A DNA stretch of 64,000 nt from Sulfopaludibacter sp963815475 (GTDB lineage Bacteria > Acidobacteriota > Terriglobia > Bryobacterales > Bryobacteraceae), in assembly GCA_963815475.1 (NCBI GenBank), contig CAWFHD010000003.1, forward strand, positions 5,952,001 to 6,016,000. The letters run 5' to 3'. This document shows, one piece after another, positions 19,074 through 27,823 of the stretch. Position 1 is the stretch's first letter. Each line of letters starts with the position of its first letter. The notes under the pieces are model-generated. The model had not been told where the DNA came from. It did no database searches and worked only from the letters and a program-made list of their open reading frames with translations. Made by a program: the position numbers and the translations under genes.

Positions 19074-19633
19074 TCAGGCCCGTTGACTCCTCAACACCTT
19101 TTCGTAGAGATCGCGAAGACTCAGGTTGTAGTCGATGGATTCCAGTGCAATGAAGGCATCGAGACCGTCAGCATCGATCAGCACCCAGGCTCCGTCAGGC
19201 TGGCGACTGTGCAATTCGACGTCATAACGGTCCTGGGAGATCAGGAGCAATTCCCGCAACGAGGGCAGCGCGATAGAGCTTAGCCTTCTGGCCCCGGTCG
19301 TAAGCCTTAGTGGTGGGTGACAGAATCTCGGCTATCAGGGTTGGATTTGTGAGCGTATCGATGTGCGGATCGGCGAATTGCGGTTCCTCACACGCTACTG
19401 TAAGGTCCGGATAGGTGTAGAGTCCACTGGAGACGGCGAGCACTCGCATGTTGGAAGAAAATGCCTCACATTTCTTACCCCTGAGATGCTGTTCAATCAG
19501 GAAGGCGAGTTGAGTATTGATCCGATCGTGGGTCCCGGCTCACGCCTGACATGGCGAAGACTTCGCCGTTGTAATATTCGCTCTTATGTTCCGCTTTGCG
19601 CTCGCGATCGAGGTACTCCTGCGGAGTCATCAT
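19074..19633 (-). pseudogene. Uma2-family putative restriction endonuclease, frameshifted
   Basis: The start 'MMTPQEYLDRERKAEHKSEYYNGEVFAMSG' is the normal Uma2 (DUF820) N-terminus. One shift near 19530 leads to 'HDRINTQLAFLIEQHLRGKKCEAFSSNMRV' and 'YTYPDLTVACEEPQF...NPTLIAEILSPTT' with the PD-(D/E)xK-like Asp and Glu. A second shift near 19262 leads to 'LRELLLISQDRYDVELHSRQPDGAWVL'. The intact protein would be about 187 residues. Uma2 genes are often dispensable and broken copies are common, so decay is likely. Confidence 0.85.
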
Positions 19634-19659
19634 CCTGACTATCGCACAGGGAGGTCCAA

Positions 19660-19695
19660 TAAAAAACCGGCCTCCCTCGTGTGAGGAAGGCCGGT
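19660..19695 (-). terminator. Intrinsic terminator of the TonB receptor gene
   Basis: Read on the minus strand, the stem ACCGGCCT.../...AGGCCGGT is followed by TTTTTTATT. It lies 25 bases after the receptor stop codon. Confidence 0.9.
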
Positions 19696-19719
19696 GTGAA
19701 GGTTGGAAATGTGACCGCT

Positions 19720-22700
19720 TTAGAAGATCAATTTGAGCGCAAGCTGAACGCGGCGCGGAGCGCGGAAACCACTGATCTGTCCGAACACCGTGCTGGTGAT
19801 GTTGGCGCTGGCGAATGTGCTCGGGTTGACCCAGTTCAACGTGTTGAGACTCTCGCCGCGAAGCTGCAGGCGGAAACGCTCCTTCAGTTGGAAGTTCTTG
19901 ATAAGCGACGCATCCAGGTTGAAGAAACCGGGTCCAATCACCGTGCTACGGCCGGTGTTGCCGGGCCGGACGGCGCCCTGCGGAACCGGTGCGAAGCAGG
20001 CGGTATTGAACCAGGTAATGCCGGCCGCGCTGCTCTGCGCGGAACCGGCGTACTGCCGGGCCGCGTTCGTCTGCGGATTGCAGATCTCGTCCGGGCGGGA
20101 GCTGGCGGAACTGCTGCCGAGGAGGCCCAGGCCGGCCGGATCCACGCTGGAAGTGGTGACCGTTGACGGCACACCGGTGTAGCTCTGCAGGATGCCGGAA
20201 AGTTCCCAACCCTTGAGCGCGTATGCGACGGCGCCATGGCTGTTACGGAAGATCGGCAGGGTGTAGACGTAGTTCAGCGAGAACACCTGGGTCCGGTTGC
20301 CGGGGTACAGTCCGTATTCGCCTTCGTGATAGTTGTAAGTGTTTTGCGGAGCATTGGACCGGTCGGACCCGTTGTCGGTGAGGAACTTTGAGAAGGTGTA
20401 GGCGGCATTGAGCAGGCCCGCGGCGCCGAAGCTCTTGCGGAAGCTCACCTGCAGCGAGTGATAGTTGGAATCGAAGGCCGACTCTACAGCGTTGATGGCG
20501 TTATAGCCGACGTACGGCCGGACCGCATTGATGCGCGGATCGTCCGCCGTGGTGAAAACGGTAGTCCCGGGAGCGTTGACTCCGGTGCCCGTGGTGGAGT
20601 GCAGGCCAGCGGCCAGAGCAATGCCCGGATATGCCTGGTTGATGTCCACGATGCCGAGCAGGTGGGTGCCCTTCGTGCCGACATACGCCACTTCCATCAC
20701 GATGTTGTCCTTGAACTGATGCTGAATGGTGAGGTTCCACTGCTGTGAGTACGGCACCAGAGCGGGAAGCTGGGTGGCATGCAGCACCAGCGGCGCCGTG
20801 ATCACGCCTTGAGCGCCGGCGGCGACATTGCTGAATGACGCATTGGAGTAGCTGACGGATTGTACGTACGGCGGATCGGCGAAGATGTTCTGTTCGTAGG
20901 TGCCGAACAGGGTGGAGTCGTAGTAGATTCCATAGCCCGCGCGGATGGCAGTCTTGCCGGTGCCGAACGGATCCCAGGCAACGCCGATGCGCGGCGCGAA
21001 GTTGTGCCAATTGTCGTTGGCGACCTTCTGGCCGAACGGAGAGTTCTTGCCGCCTACGATGATTCCGTTGGTCGGCGGGTTGGATTGGGCAATCGGCGTG
21101 GCATAATTGCCAGTGGTCGAATCGATCGCGGGCGCATTGGCGCGGTTGTAGAGCGCGGGGTCGAAGTTATCCATCAGCCCGCCGGAATCGGTAGGCTGGC
21201 CAAAGAAGCTCCAGCGGACGCCCATGTAGAGGGTCAAGCCGGGAGCGAGCTTGAAGTCATCCTGCGCGAAGGCTTCGTGCTGCCAGGTCCATACGTTGGG
21301 AGTGATGTCCTGCGATGGCATGGTGAAGGTGGAGACGTTGCCCAGCAGGAAGTTGGCCCACGATTGCTGGAAAGTGCTGGTCCCCGTGGGCGCACCGGCG
21401 TTGGTGAAGCCGAACACGCCTTGCGCGCCGTCGGCGTTCTCAGTTTTGTTGTAGCGGTTTAGGACGTAGCCAAAACGGAAGGAGTGGCGGCCCTTTACCC
21501 AGTTCAGACTGTCGCTCACCGAGTAGTTCTTGTTGTAGTCGGTGTACGGTCCAAGGCCGCTGACGCTCGAGCCGCCGGTGAAGGTGACGTTCGGAACCAC
21601 GCCCTGGGTATTCTTGAAGGGCTCCGCGGGGTTCACATCGGTGGCGTTGGTCTTAGCGGTCAACCCCACGGGAGTGGAGAGAATCGCGCTTTGGTTAAAG
21701 CTGAAACCAAAGTCGTTGACCAGGGTGTTGCTGATCAGATTCACTGCGTGGACCGCATACTGACGTCCGGGAGCGTTGGTGTTGGTGGTGCAACTGCCCG
21801 GGAATGCCAGGTTGCAACTGAAGATTCCGCCCGGCTCGGTGGTGGGAATCGAGTCGTTCGAGAACTTGCCCCACACCGAGAATTTGTCCGTGAAGCGCTG
21901 GTCAATGCGGACCAGTTCTTCGCGGTAGTTGAGCAGCGTCTTCTCCGGGAAGAACGCGGAGGTAGTGGCTGCCAAGGTGTTGCCTGTCAGCAGCGGGGAC
22001 TTGGCGAAAATGTCCTTGATATATGCCACCGCGTTGGGATTGAACAGTGTGGGAGAGATGCTGGTGACGGGCGCCGATCCCGCTGGGCACACGATTCCCG
22101 CGCTGGTGATCTGCGTGATGCAAACGGGCTGGATGAAGTTGCCCTGCAGCATGTCTGTGGTCGCCCAGGTGGGGTTGAAGGTGGCGTAGTTGATGATACG
22201 GCGGGCCTCTTCGGAAAAGAAGAAGAAGGTCTTATTGCGATCCTTATTGTAATGGCCCAGCGGAACCGGGCCGCCAAAGGTGCCGCCGAAATCGTTCCAG
22301 CGATAGGGCGCCTGCTTGGCGTAGCAATCGGTGTAGTTGGCGCCGGTGCAGGGCGTTTGCGGATTCTGGCGGTCTACCAGAGTCACCTTATTGGCGTTGT
22401 TGGCCCAATTGTTGGCGTTCAAGGCGTTGTTGCGGAAGAACTCATACAGCGTGCCGTGATACTGGCTGACGCCGCTGCGGGTTACCACGTTGACCTGTGC
22501 GCCGCCGGCCCGGCCGGTGTCGGCGGTATAAGAGCTGCGCTCCACTTTGAACTGCGCGATAGCGTCGATGCTGGGAAACGATCCGAGCGTCTGGTTGCTG
22601 CCGCGATCCACATTGTCGGCGCCATCCACTGTCCAGCCGTTGGCCGAGTTTCGATTGCCGTTGACCGAATACGGGATGGTGGTGGTGGTGCCTGAAGCGC

Positions 22701-23223
22701 CGGTGACTCCGACGAACAATTCGTCGACCCCGGTCTGGTTCACAACGCCCGGCATCAGGCTTACGAGTTGCGCGAAATTGCGCGTTCCGAGGGCCAGTTC
22801 GCGAACCTGCGTCCCTTCGATGGTGGTGGCGCTGGCGGGGGTGCTGAGATCCACCTGCACGGCGGACTCCTTCACCTCGATGGTCTCCGTCATCTGGCCA
22901 ACCTGCATGGAGAAATTGATTTTAAGAACGTCGTTGACGTTGAGGACGATCGAGGTGCGTTCGTCTACCTTGAAACCCGCCGCCTCCACTCTGACCGTAT
23001 AAGTTCCGATAGGGAGAAATGGCGCATTATAAATGCCGCTGTCATTCGTGCTTTCGGTCCGAACCACCTGGTTCCGGTCCACATTGGTAACGGTTACCTT
23101 AGCTTTTGTTATGGCGGCGCCCGTCGGGTCCGATACGGTCCCTCCGATCGTGCCTGTAATATCTTGAGCGAGCAGGCCTGTCGCAAAACAGGCGGAAAGA
23201 ACACACAACGCGAACTTCTTCAT
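19720..23223 (-). CDS. TonB-dependent receptor with carboxypeptidase-regulatory-like domain
   Basis: The intact 1167-residue outer-membrane protein starts at ATG 23223, which has GGAGG just upstream and heads a clear signal peptide (MKKFALCVLSACFATGLLAQ). An N-terminal regulatory-like beta-sandwich (about 22-110, 'GTVSDPTGAAITKAKVTVTN...SGIYNAPFLPIGTYTVRVEAAGF') precedes the plug ('FAQLVSLMPGVVNQTG', 'YSVNGNRNSANGWTVDGADNVDRGS', 'AQVNVVTRSGVSQYHGTLYEFFRNNALNANNW') and a long barrel ending in aromatic strands. Such receptors are thought to import sugars or other polymers' breakdown products. It diverges from a GntR regulator that probably controls it. Its own terminator follows. Confidence 0.9.
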   Translation of the reverse strand: MKKFALCVLSACFATGLLAQDITGTIGGTVSDPTGAAITKAKVTVTNVDRNQVVRTESTNDSGIYNAPFLPIGTYTVRVEAAGFKVDERTSIVLNVNDVLKINFSMQVGQMTETIEVKESAVQVDLSTPASATTIEGTQVRELALGTRNFAQLVSLMPGVVNQTGVDELFVGVTGASGTTTTIPYSVNGNRNSANGWTVDGADNVDRGSNQTLGSFPSIDAIAQFKVERSSYTADTGRAGGAQVNVVTRSGVSQYHGTLYEFFRNNALNANNWANNANKVTLVDRQNPQTPCTGANYTDCYAKQAPYRWNDFGGTFGGPVPLGHYNKDRNKTFFFFSEEARRIINYATFNPTWATTDMLQGNFIQPVCITQITSAGIVCPAGSAPVTSISPTLFNPNAVAYIKDIFAKSPLLTGNTLAATTSAFFPEKTLLNYREELVRIDQRFTDKFSVWGKFSNDSIPTTEPGGIFSCNLAFPGSCTTNTNAPGRQYAVHAVNLISNTLVNDFGFSFNQSAILSTPVGLTAKTNATDVNPAEPFKNTQGVVPNVTFTGGSSVSGLGPYTDYNKNYSVSDSLNWVKGRHSFRFGYVLNRYNKTENADGAQGVFGFTNAGAPTGTSTFQQSWANFLLGNVSTFTMPSQDITPNVWTWQHEAFAQDDFKLAPGLTLYMGVRWSFFGQPTDSGGLMDNFDPALYNRANAPAIDSTTGNYATPIAQSNPPTNGIIVGGKNSPFGQKVANDNWHNFAPRIGVAWDPFGTGKTAIRAGYGIYYDSTLFGTYEQNIFADPPYVQSVSYSNASFSNVAAGAQGVITAPLVLHATQLPALVPYSQQWNLTIQHQFKDNIVMEVAYVGTKGTHLLGIVDINQAYPGIALAAGLHSTTGTGVNAPGTTVFTTADDPRINAVRPYVGYNAINAVESAFDSNYHSLQVSFRKSFGAAGLLNAAYTFSKFLTDNGSDRSNAPQNTYNYHEGEYGLYPGNRTQVFSLNYVYTLPIFRNSHGAVAYALKGWELSGILQSYTGVPSTVTTSSVDPAGLGLLGSSSASSRPDEICNPQTNAARQYAGSAQSSAAGITWFNTACFAPVPQGAVRPGNTGRSTVIGPGFFNLDASLIKNFQLKERFRLQLRGESLNTLNWVNPSTFASANITSTVFGQISGFRAPRRVQLALKLIF

Positions 23224-23275
23224 ATGCCTCCAAAGCAATGCATAGAGAATCTATTGCAATTTGCAAAGATTATGT

Positions 23276-23293
23276 CATCCTAAAGATAGGATG
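23276..23293. promoter_or_regulatory. Candidate GntR operator
   Basis: CATCCTA (23276-23282) and TAGGATG (23287-23293) flank AAGA and overlap the regulator's start codon. A second symmetric stretch (TTGCA-ATT-TGCAA) lies about 20 bases nearer the receptor gene. The pair sits in the 67-base divergent promoter region and could control both genes. Confidence 0.5.
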
Positions 23294-24076
23294 TCAATAG
23301 CGCCCGCACTGGACAAGAACCTACCTGTGCCGCTGTACCACCAGCTTCAGGGTGTGCTGAAGGCGGAGATCGAATCCGGCAAGTGGCGGGCGGACGAACA
23401 GCTCCCTAATGAGACGAAGCTGGCGGAGCGTTTCGGCGTCAGCAAAATCACGGTCAGACAGGCACTTCAGGAACTGGTGGACCTGGGGTACATTCGCCGC
23501 GAGCATGGCCGCGGCACGTTTATCACGCGGCGCAAGTTCGACGAAGGCCCGCGCGAACTTACCAGCTTCACAGAAGAAATGAAGCGCCACGACCTGGTGG
23601 CCAGTTCCCGGATTCTTTCGCAAGGCGTGGTGGAAGCAGACGCGCGCGTGACCCATGCGCTCGGCTTGCCCGCGAAATCGCCGGTGTTCGTGCTGAAGCG
23701 CGTGCGGCTGTCGGGGGGCGAACCCGTGAGTTTGCAGACGGCGCATATTCCGGCGGAATTCGTCCAGGGTCTGGTGGTGGATGAAGGCGGATCGCTCTAC
23801 GACGTGCTACAGAAGCGTTACGATTTGTATCCGGCGCGCGCGAGAGAGACCTACCTGGCATCGGCGGCAGATGCCAAGGCGGCCGATTTGTTGGGGATTG
23901 CCCAGGGCGCACCCGTGTTCGCGGTGGAGCGGATCACGATGCTGCCCAACGAGCGCCCTTTCGAATTCGTGCTCTCGGTAGTGCGCGGGGATCGCTACTC
24001 CATCGTGCTCGAACTGGTGAAGCACGGGGCCGAAAAGCGGACACTTGTGCCCTCAGATGGCTTGAGGAAGAATTAG
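23291..24076 (+). CDS. GntR/HutC-family transcriptional regulator
   Basis: The start at ATG 23291 (261 residues) is preferred because it directly precedes the winged helix 'LYHQLQGVLKAEIESGKWRADEQLPNETKLAERFGVSKITVRQALQELVDLGYIRREHGRGTFI' (about 15-80). A UTRA effector domain follows (about 95-245, 'RELTSFTEEMKR', 'VFVLKRVRLSGGEPVSLQTAHIP', 'YDVLQKRYDLYPARARETYLASAA'). HutC-type regulators usually bind sugar phosphates or amino-acid-like ligands. Being divergent from the receptor, it probably controls uptake of the ligand that the receptor carries. The ligand is unknown. Confidence 0.9.
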   Translation: MSIAPALDKNLPVPLYHQLQGVLKAEIESGKWRADEQLPNETKLAERFGVSKITVRQALQELVDLGYIRREHGRGTFITRRKFDEGPRELTSFTEEMKRHDLVASSRILSQGVVEADARVTHALGLPAKSPVFVLKRVRLSGGEPVSLQTAHIPAEFVQGLVVDEGGSLYDVLQKRYDLYPARARETYLASAADAKAADLLGIAQGAPVFAVERITMLPNERPFEFVLSVVRGDRYSIVLELVKHGAEKRTLVPSDGLRKN

Positions 24077-24415
24077 TGTATTGCGACGCGAGATTATCCA
24101 CGTGGACTCGAAATCCGCTCTAGCGCAGGCTTCACGCTAATGGCGACGACCGTTCTCAGCGGACTGAAAGAAGGAGTTGCAGAACTCGCAACGAGCACGT
24201 AAAGTGCGAAGCTGTTCATTCACCGCTGAAACGCGGAGAACGCAGAGAAAGCGCGGAGAACACCAAGCCAAAAACGGCTACGGTGGTGAATGGGGCGGGC
24301 GGGCTCTTCTCCGTCAGGTTCAGAGAGGGGCGCGGAGAACAAACCAGGTTCGGCAAATTCCTCACGGCCTGCCCGCCGGGCCTGCCCCACAGAATAATCA
24401 CCGATTTCCGCTAAC
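24077..24415. repeat. Intergenic stretch with short repeats
   Basis: No gene is recognisable. GCGGAGAAC is repeated three times (about 24232, 24256 and 24332) within purine-rich text of the CGCAGAGAA type. A GGCCTGCC/GGGCCTGCCCCAC hairpin-like repeat lies at about 24366-24390. The tail GCCTGCCCCAC-(A/G)GAATAAT recurs at 62568-62583, so this belongs to an interspersed repeat family. Confidence 0.55.
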
Positions 24416-24445
24416 AAAAAAAGGGGCGGCCCGCTGGCCGCCCCT
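24416..24445 (-). terminator. Intrinsic terminator of the response regulator gene
   Basis: On the minus strand the stem GGGGCGGCC/GGCCGCCCC with a four-base loop is followed by seven T. It lies 21 bases after the stop of the LuxR-type gene. Confidence 0.9.
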
Positions 24446-24466
24446 GAGAAAGACACAAGCTTGTAT

Positions 24467-25216
24467 TTAGTAATGCCGTGAGACCACGGGCCGCAGGGGC
24501 GTGGGGAAACGGCTGGGAGGTTCAGCGCGTTCCATCGGTCGTTCGAGGACCAGGGACCGCAGTCCGGGCATGCTGCTGGCGCCCGCGCGTTGGCCCTTTT
24601 CGCCGACCGGCAATTGGCCGGTGGTCAGGTTCTTCAGGCCGAACAGCGCCAGTTCGAAGCGATCCTTCACTCCCACCTTCTGGAAGAGCCGGGAAAGGTA
24701 TACCTTGACGGTGCCTTCGGAAATCATCAGGGTGGTGGCGATTTCCTTGTTCTTCAGTCCCTGTGACAGCAGGCTCACCAGTTGTCCTTCGCGCTGCGTG
24801 AGGGCCACGCGGCGGGCGCACAGGAAGCTGTCGGTCAAAGCCTTTTCGAACCAGAGCTCGCCGGCTTGCACTTTCAGCAGGCACTTCACCTGGAGGTCGG
24901 TGGGGAGGGTCTTGCGGAGAATGCCGCGGACGCCCAGTCCCATGGCCTGGAAGGCCAGTTCGGTAGAAATCGAGTTTACCCAGAGAACGATCTTCGAGTT
25001 AACCATGGCGTGCTTCATCTCACTGAGCACGGCGAAGGTAATCTCCGGGGTAAGGTCCATCAGCACCAGGTCGGGCGCGCCCTGACTGAGCTGTTCGAGA
25101 AGGCTGGCCACCGTTCCGCACGTCGGCAGTAAATCAAAGCCTTCCACTTGCCGCAGTACCGACTCAAGCCCTTTAGCCAAGATCGGTTCGTCACTGTAAA
25201 GAAGAATTCGCGTCAT
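24467..25216 (-). CDS. NarL/LuxR-type response regulator
   Basis: The 249-residue cytoplasmic DNA-binding protein starts at ATG 25216, because the receiver domain begins directly (MTRILLYSDEPILAKGLESVL). The receiver spans about 1-120, with acidic Asp9/Glu10 and the phospho-acceptor Asp54 in 'LVLMDLTPE'. The C-terminal LuxR helix-turn-helix is clear (about 138-195, 'LTQREGQLVSLLSQGLKNKEIATTLMISEGTVKVYLSRLFQKVGV'). A disordered tail follows. No sensor kinase is adjacent. It faces away from the Tad pilus locus across a 526-base AT-rich intergenic region and may control that locus, which is inference from position only. Confidence 0.85.
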   Translation of the reverse strand: MTRILLYSDEPILAKGLESVLRQVEGFDLLPTCGTVASLLEQLSQGAPDLVLMDLTPEITFAVLSEMKHAMVNSKIVLWVNSISTELAFQAMGLGVRGILRKTLPTDLQVKCLLKVQAGELWFEKALTDSFLCARRVALTQREGQLVSLLSQGLKNKEIATTLMISEGTVKVYLSRLFQKVGVKDRFELALFGLKNLTTGQLPVGEKGQRAGASSMPGLRSLVLERPMERAEPPSRFPTPLRPVVSRHY

Positions 25217-25742
25217 TTTTCTCCACCTTTTTCTATCTCGCCAGCTATCCGTCATGCCTGCTTGCAAACTTTCTGAAAGTTTGTCGAGTAATGTCGGTAC
25301 CGCTGTTACTTCTTGAATTCTCTAACGGAATACCTCCATTGTCAATAACAATTTGTACTAAATTCCCGTGAATTAACCGTAGTTGTCAGGAATTTCTGCC
25401 TATTAAACAGGCATGTTTAGTGACATATACTAGCTATATTATCAGCAGTATGCGTAAAGCACCTCAGTGGATAATCACGAGGATAATACACTGTAAAAAT
25501 AGTCGATAATTGCCGTGTATTAACCATACCCAAGTACTTCCCGGACTGCCTGCCGTCCCATAAGTTTTCTTCGAATACAGTAATGTCGATAGAACCACCG
25601 AGACGGCCCGGCATCCACTCCTTAATCCATCTGAACGGCTATAGCGGGTTGCTAACCTTGGGCAACATCAGGCTATAGCCCATTGACGATATTGATCCAA
25701 CTGTCTTTAAAGCGCTAAATTCGCCAGTGTCGGACTACGACA
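25217..25742. other. Long AT-rich intergenic region upstream of the Tad locus
   Basis: This 526-base stretch is visibly richer in A/T than its surroundings and separates the divergent response regulator and PilZ genes. It holds no convincing ORF. It probably carries both promoters and an untranslated leader. A strong nested stem-loop lies at 25637-25680 (separate entry). AT-rich control regions of this kind are typical of silenced or tightly regulated surface-structure genes. Confidence 0.5.
25637..25680 (+). promoter_or_regulatory. Nested stem-loop in the PilZ/tad leader
   Basis: GGCTATAGC (25637-25645) pairs exactly with GCTATAGCC (25672-25680) and encloses a second hairpin, GTTGC (25648-25652) with GCAAC (25662-25666). 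It lies 62 bases before the PilZ start. It does not match the c-di-GMP riboswitch consensus that I know. It could be a leader RNA element or an operator. Confidence 0.45.
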
Positions 25743-26129
25743 ATGCGAAATATTAACAGGCGAGAGAGCCCGCGTATCGAAATCAAGCTCCGGTGCCACG
25801 TAACTTCGCCGGCATTATGGATGCGCACTGCGATGTTCACGGAAAATATTAGTCGCAGCGGGATTCTAATTGCCTGGCGCGGAGAGAATGCCGCGCTTCC
25901 GGTCCCCGCTCTCGGCCAGATTGTAACCATAGAGGTAGAACTTCCAGCGAATCATGGGTTTGGGCAAAAATGTATTCATGTGCAGGGCACGGTTTCACGC
26001 ATTACTGAAAGCGATCATGATTGTCCGCGCATCGCACTCCGAGTAAATTATATGGATTTTCGATCATTCCATGATCGAATTCGTTCTCTAGAGACGATGC
26101 AGCCGGTCGCGAATTCATGGATGGCCTAA
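25743..26129 (+). CDS. PilZ-domain protein
   Basis: The 128-residue single-domain protein starts with 'NINRRESPRIEIKLRCHV'; RRESPR fits the PilZ R-x-x-x-R switch. It continues with 'ENISRSGILIAW', matching the (D/N)-x-S-x-x-G strand that holds cyclic-di-GMP. The rest is the six-stranded barrel ('GQIVTIEVELP', 'VQGTVSRITESDHDCPRIALRVNY'). It is therefore likely a cytoplasmic c-di-GMP receptor. Being first in line before the membrane protein and Flp pilin genes, it probably couples c-di-GMP to pilus expression or assembly. It is separated by 6 bases from the next gene. Confidence 0.85.
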   Translation: MRNINRRESPRIEIKLRCHVTSPALWMRTAMFTENISRSGILIAWRGENAALPVPALGQIVTIEVELPANHGFGQKCIHVQGTVSRITESDHDCPRIALRVNYMDFRSFHDRIRSLETMQPVANSWMA

Positions 26130-26135
26130 TTAATT

Positions 26136-27812
26136 ATGGACGCCAAGCAGTCCCAATTCGCGATTAAACTCTTACCGTCGATGGCGGACCTCGCCTTCCT
26201 CATGCCCATCGTATTCTTGTTCGGGCGGATGCAGGGTTTGAAGACGCTGTTGAGCGATTGCGATACGGGCTGGCACATCCGCACGGGCGAGTGGATCATG
26301 GCTCACCGCGGCGTTCCCACGCACGACATCTTCTCGTATTCGAAACCCGATGGCGCCTGGTACGCCTGGGAATGGCTCTCCGATGTGATCTGGGCGTTCC
26401 TGAATAATCACGGCGGACTGGCATCGGTGGCCTGTTTCGCGATTCTGCTGTTGGCGGTGACTTTCGCGCTCCTGTTCCAACTGGTGCGCCGCAAGTCGAA
26501 CGCCATCGTCGCGATTGTGGTGACGATGCTGGCAGCCACCGCTTCATCGGTGCATTGGCTGGCGCGGCCGCATCTGTTCACTCTGTTCTTTCTGGTTCTG
26601 TTCTACGGCGCGCTGGAGCGCGTGCGCGACGGCAACACGCTCAAATCCGGCATTCCTTATCTGGCCGTTCTGCCCGTGGCGACGATCCTGTGGACGAACC
26701 TGCACGGCGGCTTCTTTGTCGGTGTGGTGATGATCGGAACTTACGGCGTGGGCGAATTGCTTAGGCTGGCGTTCTCTCCCTCATCCGGCGATCGCCGGCC
26801 GGCGTTGTGCCGGGCTGCAGCCTATCTGGGGACTGCGTTCGCCTGCCTGCTTGCCAGCCTGGTGAATCCGTACACATATCACCTGCATGTCCACGTAGTG
26901 CAATATCTCGGCGAACCGTACTTCGCGCAGCACATTGCGGAATTCCTCTCCGCCAGCTTCCATGATCCGCGGGCGATCTTCTTTGAAGCGATGCTGCTGC
27001 TGGCGGCGACTTCGGGACTCTGGAATGTCTCGCAGGGCAGCTTTACGCAGCCGTTGTTGTTAGCCATGTGGGCCCACGCCGCGCTGCTCTCTATCCGCAA
27101 TATCCCCATCTTCATGCTACTTGCCGCGCCTCCCGTGGCTTCCTTCCTGCAGACCTGGCTGGACCGCCTGCCATCCCTCGAAGTGGCCGCGTGGGTGAAG
27201 AACGCCGCTCGCAAGTTCAACAACGTGGCCGCAGAGATGAGCACCACCGACTCGATCCCGCGTTGGCACGCCCTCAGCATTCTGTCGATGCTGATTGTGG
27301 CTGCGCTGCTGTTCGCGCCCCATCCGCCGGAACGGTTCCGGCCCGAGTTTAATCCGAAGTCGTTCCCGGCAGCCGCCATCGCGACCCTGCGCAGCGACCC
27401 GACGGCGCGGATCTTCACGTTCGACCAGTGGGGCGACTATTTGATCTATCGCATGTACCCCGACACGAAGGTATTCATGGACGGGCGCAGCGATTTCTAC
27501 GGTCCCGATTTCGGAAAGACATATCTCGACGTGCTGCAAGTGAACTACGGCTGGGAAAAAACCTTGACGAACTTCGGCGTCGACACAATTCTATTGCCTC
27601 CCGCCGCGCCGCTTACCGGCGCCCTGAAGGAGTCCGCGCGATGGCGCGTCGTCTATGACGACGGCATCTCCGTGGTTTTCCGGTCCGCATGCAAGACCGT
27701 GAAAGCACCAATTTCTGTCACCGCAGGTGACGGATCAGGCCGTGATCGTGAGATCACGAAAACTCAGGCAAGTGATCAGACGATCACGCAGAAGAACAAA
27801 TCAAAAACTTAG
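26136..27812 (+). CDS. Multi-spanning membrane protein, GT-C-glycosyltransferase-like
   Basis: The 558-residue protein has about ten predicted membrane helices. An acidic loop after the first helix ('SDCDTGWHIRTGEWIMAHRGVPTHDIFSY') carries an Asp, and 'WEWLSDVIWAFLNNHGG' follows. This is the layout of GT-C enzymes that use lipid-linked sugars, with the catalytic Asp in the first periplasmic loop. The soluble C-terminal domain (about 410-520, 'IFTFDQWGDYLIYRMYPDTKVFMDGRSDFYG') is conserved in similar acidobacterial proteins. A role in glycosylating the pilin is possible but unproven. It lies directly before flp, and its last codons contain two palindromes that may control flp. Confidence 0.65.
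   Translation: MDAKQSQFAIKLLPSMADLAFLMPIVFLFGRMQGLKTLLSDCDTGWHIRTGEWIMAHRGVPTHDIFSYSKPDGAWYAWEWLSDVIWAFLNNHGGLASVACFAILLLAVTFALLFQLVRRKSNAIVAIVVTMLAATASSVHWLARPHLFTLFFLVLFYGALERVRDGNTLKSGIPYLAVLPVATILWTNLHGGFFVGVVMIGTYGVGELLRLAFSPSSGDRRPALCRAAAYLGTAFACLLASLVNPYTYHLHVHVVQYLGEPYFAQHIAEFLSASFHDPRAIFFEAMLLLAATSGLWNVSQGSFTQPLLLAMWAHAALLSIRNIPIFMLLAAPPVASFLQTWLDRLPSLEVAAWVKNAARKFNNVAAEMSTTDSIPRWHALSILSMLIVAALLFAPHPPERFRPEFNPKSFPAAAIATLRSDPTARIFTFDQWGDYLIYRMYPDTKVFMDGRSDFYGPDFGKTYLDVLQVNYGWEKTLTNFGVDTILLPPAAPLTGALKESARWRVVYDDGISVVFRSACKTVKAPISVTAGDGSGRDREITKTQASDQTITQKNKSKT
27741..27787. promoter_or_regulatory. Tandem palindromes upstream of flp
   Basis: Two copies of GTGATC-N4-GATCAC lie at 27742-27757 (flanked by a C/G pair) and 27772-27787. 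Their centres are 30 bases apart, close to three helical turns. They end 36 bases before the flp ATG. They fall within the last codons of the preceding gene. A dimeric regulator is suggested. The spacing differs from the CRP site (N8 rather than N6 between GTGA and TCAC). Confidence 0.5.
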
Positions 27813-27823
27813 GAGCGAACACA

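Noticed and set aside
19041..19100. A tRNA-like text (GGCTCGAACTCAGGCC) near 19062
   Set aside because: No acceptor stem or anticodon arm could be built around it; it is the end of the Uma2 pseudogene and the PadR upstream region.
21484..22695. A 403-codon plus-strand frame within the TonB receptor
   Set aside because: It is antisense to the plug and barrel of a well-supported receptor gene.
24220..24345. A possible CRISPR-like array of GCGGAGAAC repeats
   Set aside because: The repeats are nine bases long, unevenly spaced and without spacers of constant length; no cas genes are nearby.
25637..25680. A c-di-GMP (GEMM) riboswitch before the PilZ gene
   Set aside because: The conserved GEMM core and tetraloop-receptor text are not present; only a plain nested hairpin is seen.
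27741..27758. A CRP site before flp
   Set aside because: The GTGA and TCAC halves are eight rather than six bases apart in both copies, so the standard CRP spacing is not met.
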